Source of the DNA: an uncultured Bacteroidota bacterium
Lineage (GTDB): Bacteria > Bacteroidota > Bacteroidia > Bacteroidales > SZUA-534
Length of the DNA stretch: 18,266 nt
Reading direction: 5' to 3'
Assembly: GCA_937900725.1 (NCBI GenBank)
Contig: CALCFP010000201.1
Coordinates: forward strand, 1 to 18,266
Under the pieces are notes generated by a model. That model saw only the letters and a list, made by a program, of their open reading frames with translations, had not been told where the DNA came from and did not search any database. The position numbers and the translations under genes were made by a program. Positions 15,571 to 18,266 of the stretch are shown here, piece after piece; positions within the stretch are counted from its first letter, which is position 1, and every line of letters begins with the position of its first letter.

Positions 15571-16131
15571 ATGAAAAAGATACTTGCAATAATGTCAATC
15601 TTGATAGCGTTTTCGTCGTGCAATACCGACAATGACGATGTCTATTACAAGATTCCAAAAAACATAAAGCCAATCTGCAGTGCAGGCGATGTGTTCAGTT
15701 TTTATTCCTCGCAGAACGGCAAGACTGAAGAGTGGACAGTCGACAGGGTTGTCAAAGAAAAATACCAATTGGTCGACTATAGATTGAATTGTGAAGAGAC
15801 TGACCATTATATGGGTGATAGATATACAACATACTATAGCATAGACGATTCGGTTTCTGTTATCATCAGTCAAAACCAAGGAGGAATCGAGAATATTGAG
15901 TTCTATAAGCCACATTATCCCCGTATTTATTATTATCCAGTGAGTGCCAGTTATATTGTCGTAGACGATGAAGGTTATTATGTTGATGTTATGAAACCTG
16001 AAAAATCGTACCAATACTATCCCACAGAGATTTTTTGCTCGCATCAGTGCGGGGTGTTGCGTTTCTCGTATGGAGATACAGTGACTTACAATATTCTCAA
16101 TCCATTAACCGAAAAGAAATACAAGAAATGA
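15571..16131 (+). CDS. Lipoprotein of a tandem paralogous family, copy 3
   Basis: A 186-residue lipoprotein (signal MKKILAIMSILIAFSSC, Cys17). The residues after Cys (NTDNDD) are acidic, like Bacteroidota surface-export signals. The shared motif appears as ICSAGDVFSFYSSQNGKTEE, and the C-terminal motif as CGVLRFSYGDTVTYNILNP. The middle is tyrosine-rich (YYYPVSASYIV). An in-frame ATG nine bases earlier (15562) is less likely: the sibling genes start with MKK or MKR, and the bases before copy 2 have the same ATGnnnATTATG spacing. Its stop overlaps the copy 4 start (ATGA). Confidence 0.8.
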   Translation: MKKILAIMSILIAFSSCNTDNDDVYYKIPKNIKPICSAGDVFSFYSSQNGKTEEWTVDRVVKEKYQLVDYRLNCEETDHYMGDRYTTYYSIDDSVSVIISQNQGGIENIEFYKPHYPRIYYYPVSASYIVVDDEGYYVDVMKPEKSYQYYPTEIFCSHQCGVLRFSYGDTVTYNILNPLTEKKYKK

Positions 16132-16634
16132 AAAGGCTGATAATCCCATTATTGATATTGACATTGTTTTCTTGCAAGGAAGACCCTAATTATGATGTAC
16201 TTCCAAACCAAAGACCTTTATACAATTACGGCGACACGTTCTACTATTATTCAGGGCAGACAAAGGAGACAGAGGCTTTTGTTGTTTCATCGGTTGTATA
16301 TCAATATGATATTGATGATGAAAGATATTGCTTTAAGGAGTCAACCTTTGACAAGGTTGGCGACACCGCAGTCAGAGTGAGTATTCGTCCACCATATAGC
16401 GATGATTGTTTGTTGGTTGCAGTCTGTGAGTCGAGTTGGGTGTCTGATGCACAAAAGGATACTATAAACATCAACAATACAGATTACACAGTTGTCAAGA
16501 CATTTTTATATTATGAAGATGATTCAGTGACAGGACCAACGGCATTGTACTCGTCGGTCAAGTATGGACTTATGGGCTATGAATATTCCGACAATGTTTC
16601 GTATTTCATTACCAATCCTGCGAAAAAAAAGTAG
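16128..16634 (+). CDS. Lipoprotein of a tandem paralogous family, copy 4
   Basis: A 168-residue lipoprotein (signal MKRLIIPLLILTLFSC, Cys16) followed by KED, which fits the K-(D/E)2 surface-export signal described in Bacteroidota. It is the closest relative of copy 1: YNYGDTFYYYSGQTKETE near the N terminus and YGLMGYEYSDNVSYFITNP at the C terminus. The frame is open upstream to 16035 inside copy 3, but the ATG at 16128 begins the signal peptide and overlaps the copy 3 stop as ATGA, a coupling arrangement. The repeat island with the transposase starts shortly after its stop. Function unknown. Confidence 0.8.
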   Translation: MKRLIIPLLILTLFSCKEDPNYDVLPNQRPLYNYGDTFYYYSGQTKETEAFVVSSVVYQYDIDDERYCFKESTFDKVGDTAVRVSIRPPYSDDCLLVAVCESSWVSDAQKDTININNTDYTVVKTFLYYEDDSVTGPTALYSSVKYGLMGYEYSDNVSYFITNPAKKK

Positions 16635-16671
16635 GGGGACGAAGGTCATACAATACACTTTTTCTTGATAT

Positions 16672-16681
16672 GTCATTCGTG
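16672..16681 (+). repeat. Left copy of 10-base direct repeat GTCATTCGTG
   Basis: The same ten bases recur at 17472-17481. The two copies bracket the transposase and all its palindromes. Y1 transposases do not normally duplicate their target, so the cause is open. Confidence 0.4.
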
Positions 16682-16687
16682 AACAAA

Positions 16688-16747
16688 GCAAGTGGCTGCA
16701 GTAGAAAATGATGTAAAATATGTCTGAAGCCGCAGAGCGGCGACATA
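16688..16747 (+). repeat. Full palindromic repeat unit A (upstream of transposase)
   Basis: Starts GCAAGTGGCTGCAG, continues TAGAAAATGATG, and ends in a bulged hairpin: TATGTC (16719-16724) pairs with GACATA (16742-16747), TGAA forms a 5' bulge, and GCCGC pairs with GCGGC around the loop AGA. Compared with unit B it lacks 16 bases holding the second half of another hairpin. Confidence 0.75.
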
Positions 16748-16755
16748 AAAAACAC

Positions 16756-16763
16756 TAACTTTG
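16756..16763 (+). promoter_or_regulatory. Putative -7 element for the transposase gene
   Basis: TAACTTTG matches TAnnTTTG exactly, 11 bases before the ATG at 16775. The hairpin of repeat unit A occupies the -33 region, and no TTTG lies there. Confidence 0.45.
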
Positions 16764-16774
16764 GGAAAACACGA

Positions 16775-17242
16775 ATGTATATGTATCCAAATGTTTATTC
16801 TCAGATAAATATTCACCTTGTATTTGCAGTTCTTTATAGGGAGAATGTGATTTCAGATTTATTCCGTTTGCAATTGTGTAAATATATTGGAGGCATATTG
16901 AACAAGAGTGATTGTTATCCATTGGCTATTAATGCACATAATGACCATATACATATATTTTATGAGCATAAAGTCAGCATTGCTATTTCGGACCTCATTA
17001 AGGATATTAAGTCTAATTCATCAAAATGGATAAATGAAAATCATTTTGTTCCTGGACATTTTGAATGGCAAAGAGGGGCAGGTGTTTTTTCTCATTCAAA
17101 ATCAGATAGGGATAAAGTCATTAAGTACATTATTAATCAAGAGGAACACCATAAATCTAAATCATTTAAAAAAGAGTATTTGAGTATTTTGCAAAAGTTA
17201 GATATAAAGTATAGTGAAGATTATTTGTTCCAATGGTATTGA
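16775..17242 (+). CDS. Y1/HUH single-strand transposase (IS200/IS605 or RAYT type)
   Basis: A 155-residue protein covering a complete Y1 transposase domain. It has the N-terminal strand YSQINIHLVFAVLYRE (8-23), the metal-binding HUH motif as DHIH (57-60), DIKSNSSKWIN (77-87), WQRGAGVFSHSKSD (98-111), and the catalytic tyrosine helix VIKYIINQEEHH (115-126; Tyr118, with Gln122 and the histidines nearby). Such enzymes cut and rejoin single-stranded DNA at hairpins. The protein ends shortly after the domain, and no TnpB or other accessory gene is present. Codons are AT-rich compared with the neighbours, suggesting transfer. The palindromes around it favour a RAYT-like domesticated enzyme, but an IS200-type element is the alternative. 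Confidence 0.88.
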   Translation: MYMYPNVYSQINIHLVFAVLYRENVISDLFRLQLCKYIGGILNKSDCYPLAINAHNDHIHIFYEHKVSIAISDLIKDIKSNSSKWINENHFVPGHFEWQRGAGVFSHSKSDRDKVIKYIINQEEHHKSKSFKKEYLSILQKLDIKYSEDYLFQWY

Positions 17243-17248
17243 CTTAAG

Positions 17249-17267
17249 TGTCGCCGCTCTGCGGCTT
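17249..17267 (-). repeat. Short inverted palindromic unit (first downstream)
   Basis: GCCGC-TCT-GCGGC at 17253-17265, the reverse complement of the hairpin core in the full units. On the minus strand it keeps the distal GACA arm but has lost the pairing TGTC arm. It begins six bases after the transposase stop codon. Confidence 0.65.
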
Positions 17268-17298
17268 GAATTCTGATTGGCGAATGTAATCTACCATT

Positions 17299-17318
17299 AT
17301 ATCGCCGCTCTGCGGCTT
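17299..17318 (-). repeat. Short inverted palindromic unit (second downstream)
   Basis: GCCGC-TCT-GCGGC at 17304-17316, in the same inverted orientation as the previous unit. The lower stem is degenerate. The bases directly before it (17290-17300) pair with a segment inside full unit B. Confidence 0.65.
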
Positions 17319-17337
17319 ACAAAAATCAGTGTTTGTG

Positions 17338-17413
17338 GCAAGTGGCTGCAGAGCAGCCTAATAATGGTAGAAAATGATGCTAAATATGTCTGAAGCCGCA
17401 GAGCGGCGACATA
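17338..17413 (+). repeat. Full palindromic repeat unit B with two hairpins
   Basis: First hairpin GGCTGC-AGA-GCAGCC (17344-17358). Second is bulged: TATGTC (17385-17390) pairs with GACATA (17408-17413), with TGAA as 5' bulge and GCCGC-AGA-GCGGC as the tip (17395-17407). It shares GCAAGTGGCTGCAG, TAGAAAATGATG and the whole second hairpin with unit A. The 339 bases between the transposase stop and the nadB start hold these repeats, a 10-base direct repeat and the nadB promoter; the remainder (about 17414-17471 and 17482-17549) shows nothing recognisable. Confidence 0.75.
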
Positions 17414-17471
17414 TAAACATCCTCAATTTAAGGCAACCACATCTCTTTTATACTATTCGGCAAAAATCCGA

Positions 17472-17481
17472 GTCATTCGTG
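17472..17481 (+). repeat. Right copy of 10-base direct repeat GTCATTCGTG
   Basis: Identical to 16672-16681 on the other side of the repeat island, 800 bases away. Confidence 0.4.
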
Positions 17482-17549
17482 CGAAAAAGAATCATCAGTG
17501 CAAGCAACAAAATAGGCATCAACCCATTATAACATAACGCCTATTTGCA

Positions 17550-17557
17550 TACTTTTG
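17550..17557 (+). promoter_or_regulatory. Putative -7 element for nadB
   Basis: TACTTTTG matches TAnnTTTG exactly. Transcription from it would begin near 17563, so the in-frame TTG at 17555 cannot be the start codon and the GTG at 17582 is favoured. No TTTG is seen at -33. Confidence 0.5.
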
Positions 17558-17581
17558 TCACGTGTACCAAAACTATCGATA

Positions 17582-18250
17582 GTGATAAAGGAATACGATT
17601 TTCTGATTATTGGCTCCGGCGTCGCAGGTATGAGTTTCGCCCTGAAAGTGGCCAATGCAGGTAAGGGCAAGGTGGCAATTGTTTGCAAGACTACGCTTGC
17701 AGAAGCCAACACGGCAAAGGCGCAGGGTGGCATAGCCTCAGTCACAAACCTGAAGGTTGACGATTTCGACAAGCACATCCAGGATACCATGATTGCAGGC
17801 GACTTCCTGAGCGACCGCAATGCCGTAGAACAAGTTGTCCGTAACGCCCCAAGCCAGATTGACGAGTTGGTCAAATGGGGAGTAAACTTCGACCGTAACA
17901 ACAATGGCGAATTCGATTTGCATCGTGAGGGTGGACATTCCGAGTTCCGCATACTTCACCATGCCGACGATACAGGCGCCGAAATACAGCGAGGGCTTAT
18001 GGAGGCCGTCCGCGACAACCCGAACATCGACATTTTCGAAAATCACTTTGCAGTTGAGATAATCACACAGCACCATTTGGGCGTCGAAGTGACTCGTCGC
18101 ACTCCCGACATCGAGTGCTACGGCGCATACATCCTTAATCCGGAAACAGAGAAAATCGATACTTATCTGTCGAAAGTGACACTTATGGCAACCGGCGGAA
18201 TTGGTTCAATATACGCAACCACCACCAACCCAAATTGGGGAACGTGTTGA
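17582..18250 (+). CDS. nadB: L-aspartate oxidase, N-terminal part; frame breaks near window end
   Basis: NadB is a flavoprotein that oxidises L-aspartate to iminoaspartate in NAD synthesis. Counted from the GTG at 17582, the protein begins MIKEYDFLIIGSGVAGMSFALKV, with the FAD-binding GSGVAG loop, then ANTAKAQGGIASV, REGGHSEFRILHHADDTGAEIQ (the FAD and substrate region) and ATGGIGSIYATTTNP. Up to this point it is a normal family member. After TTTNP the family continues with a glycine-rich ATGDG segment, but here the frame reads NWGTC and stops at 18250, 16 bases before the window edge. The full protein should be about 520 residues. A sequencing or assembly error at a contig end is the simplest cause; a true frameshift is possible. 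It has its own promoter after the repeat island. Confidence 0.85.
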   Translation: MIKEYDFLIIGSGVAGMSFALKVANAGKGKVAIVCKTTLAEANTAKAQGGIASVTNLKVDDFDKHIQDTMIAGDFLSDRNAVEQVVRNAPSQIDELVKWGVNFDRNNNGEFDLHREGGHSEFRILHHADDTGAEIQRGLMEAVRDNPNIDIFENHFAVEIITQHHLGVEVTRRTPDIECYGAYILNPETEKIDTYLSKVTLMATGGIGSIYATTTNPNWGTC

Positions 18251-18266
18251 ACCAGCACGTGCACGA

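Larger units (their letters stand above)
16688..17413 (+). mobile_element. REP/RAYT-like island: Y1 transposase with flanking palindromic units
   Basis: A single-domain HUH/Y1 transposase gene (16775-17242) lies between copies of a palindromic repeat. There is one full unit upstream (16688-16747), two short inverted units (17249-17267 and 17299-17318), and one full, longer unit (17338-17413). All carry GCCGC-AGA-GCGGC or its complement. This is the organisation of REP-associated tyrosine transposases (RAYTs), and also resembles the subterminal hairpins of IS200/IS605 ends. The two full units have the same orientation as the gene. Exact element ends cannot be fixed because this class leaves no target duplication. 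Confidence 0.65.

Noticed and set aside
16688..17413. CRISPR array
   Set aside because: The repeats are unequally spaced, occur in both orientations, surround a transposase gene and have no spacer-repeat periodicity.

Overview
The window reads as a chromosomal segment of a Bacteroidales (Bacteroidota) bacterium. The evidence is the gene content (DUF3098, a PorT-like barrel, a GldA-type ABC ATPase, lipoprotein LptC, the ftsX-DUF3098-truB-queA order), A-rich sequences in place of strong Shine-Dalgarno sites, and several promoters of the Bacteroidetes type (TAnnTTTG at -7, in two cases with TTTG at -33). No species can be named from the sequence.

Region 1 (1-1487, minus strand) is a proton-channel operon, exbB, a small four-helix membrane protein and exbD (cut by the window edge), preceded by a tRNA-Ser(GGA). 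Region 2 (about 1640-10657, plus strand) is a dense housekeeping stretch: rpiB; gldA-like ATPase, a hypothetical gene and coaX; a secreted TPR protein, lptC and a small membrane protein; ftsX, DUF3098, truB and queA, closed by a terminator; then an RluA-type pseudouridine synthase. These genes serve pentose phosphate metabolism, CoA synthesis, LPS transport, cell division and tRNA modification.

Region 3 (10666-14304, minus strand) runs hemW, a sirtuin lacking all cysteines, a PorT-like outer membrane barrel, and an oligopeptide-type substrate-binding lipoprotein that is about 150-180 residues too short and has no permease beside it.

Region 4 (14492-17481) is the accessory part and the most interesting. 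Four tandem lipoprotein genes share conserved N- and C-terminal motifs around divergent middles, and the first two have almost identical signal-peptide DNA. They are followed by a single-domain HUH/Y1 transposase set among five short GC-rich palindromes, two of them in long repeat units with a bulged hairpin. This looks like a Bacteroidales counterpart of the REP/RAYT systems. A 10-base direct repeat brackets the island.

The window ends inside nadB (L-aspartate oxidase), which has its own promoter and probably a GTG start. Its reading frame departs from the family about 35 bases before the window edge.
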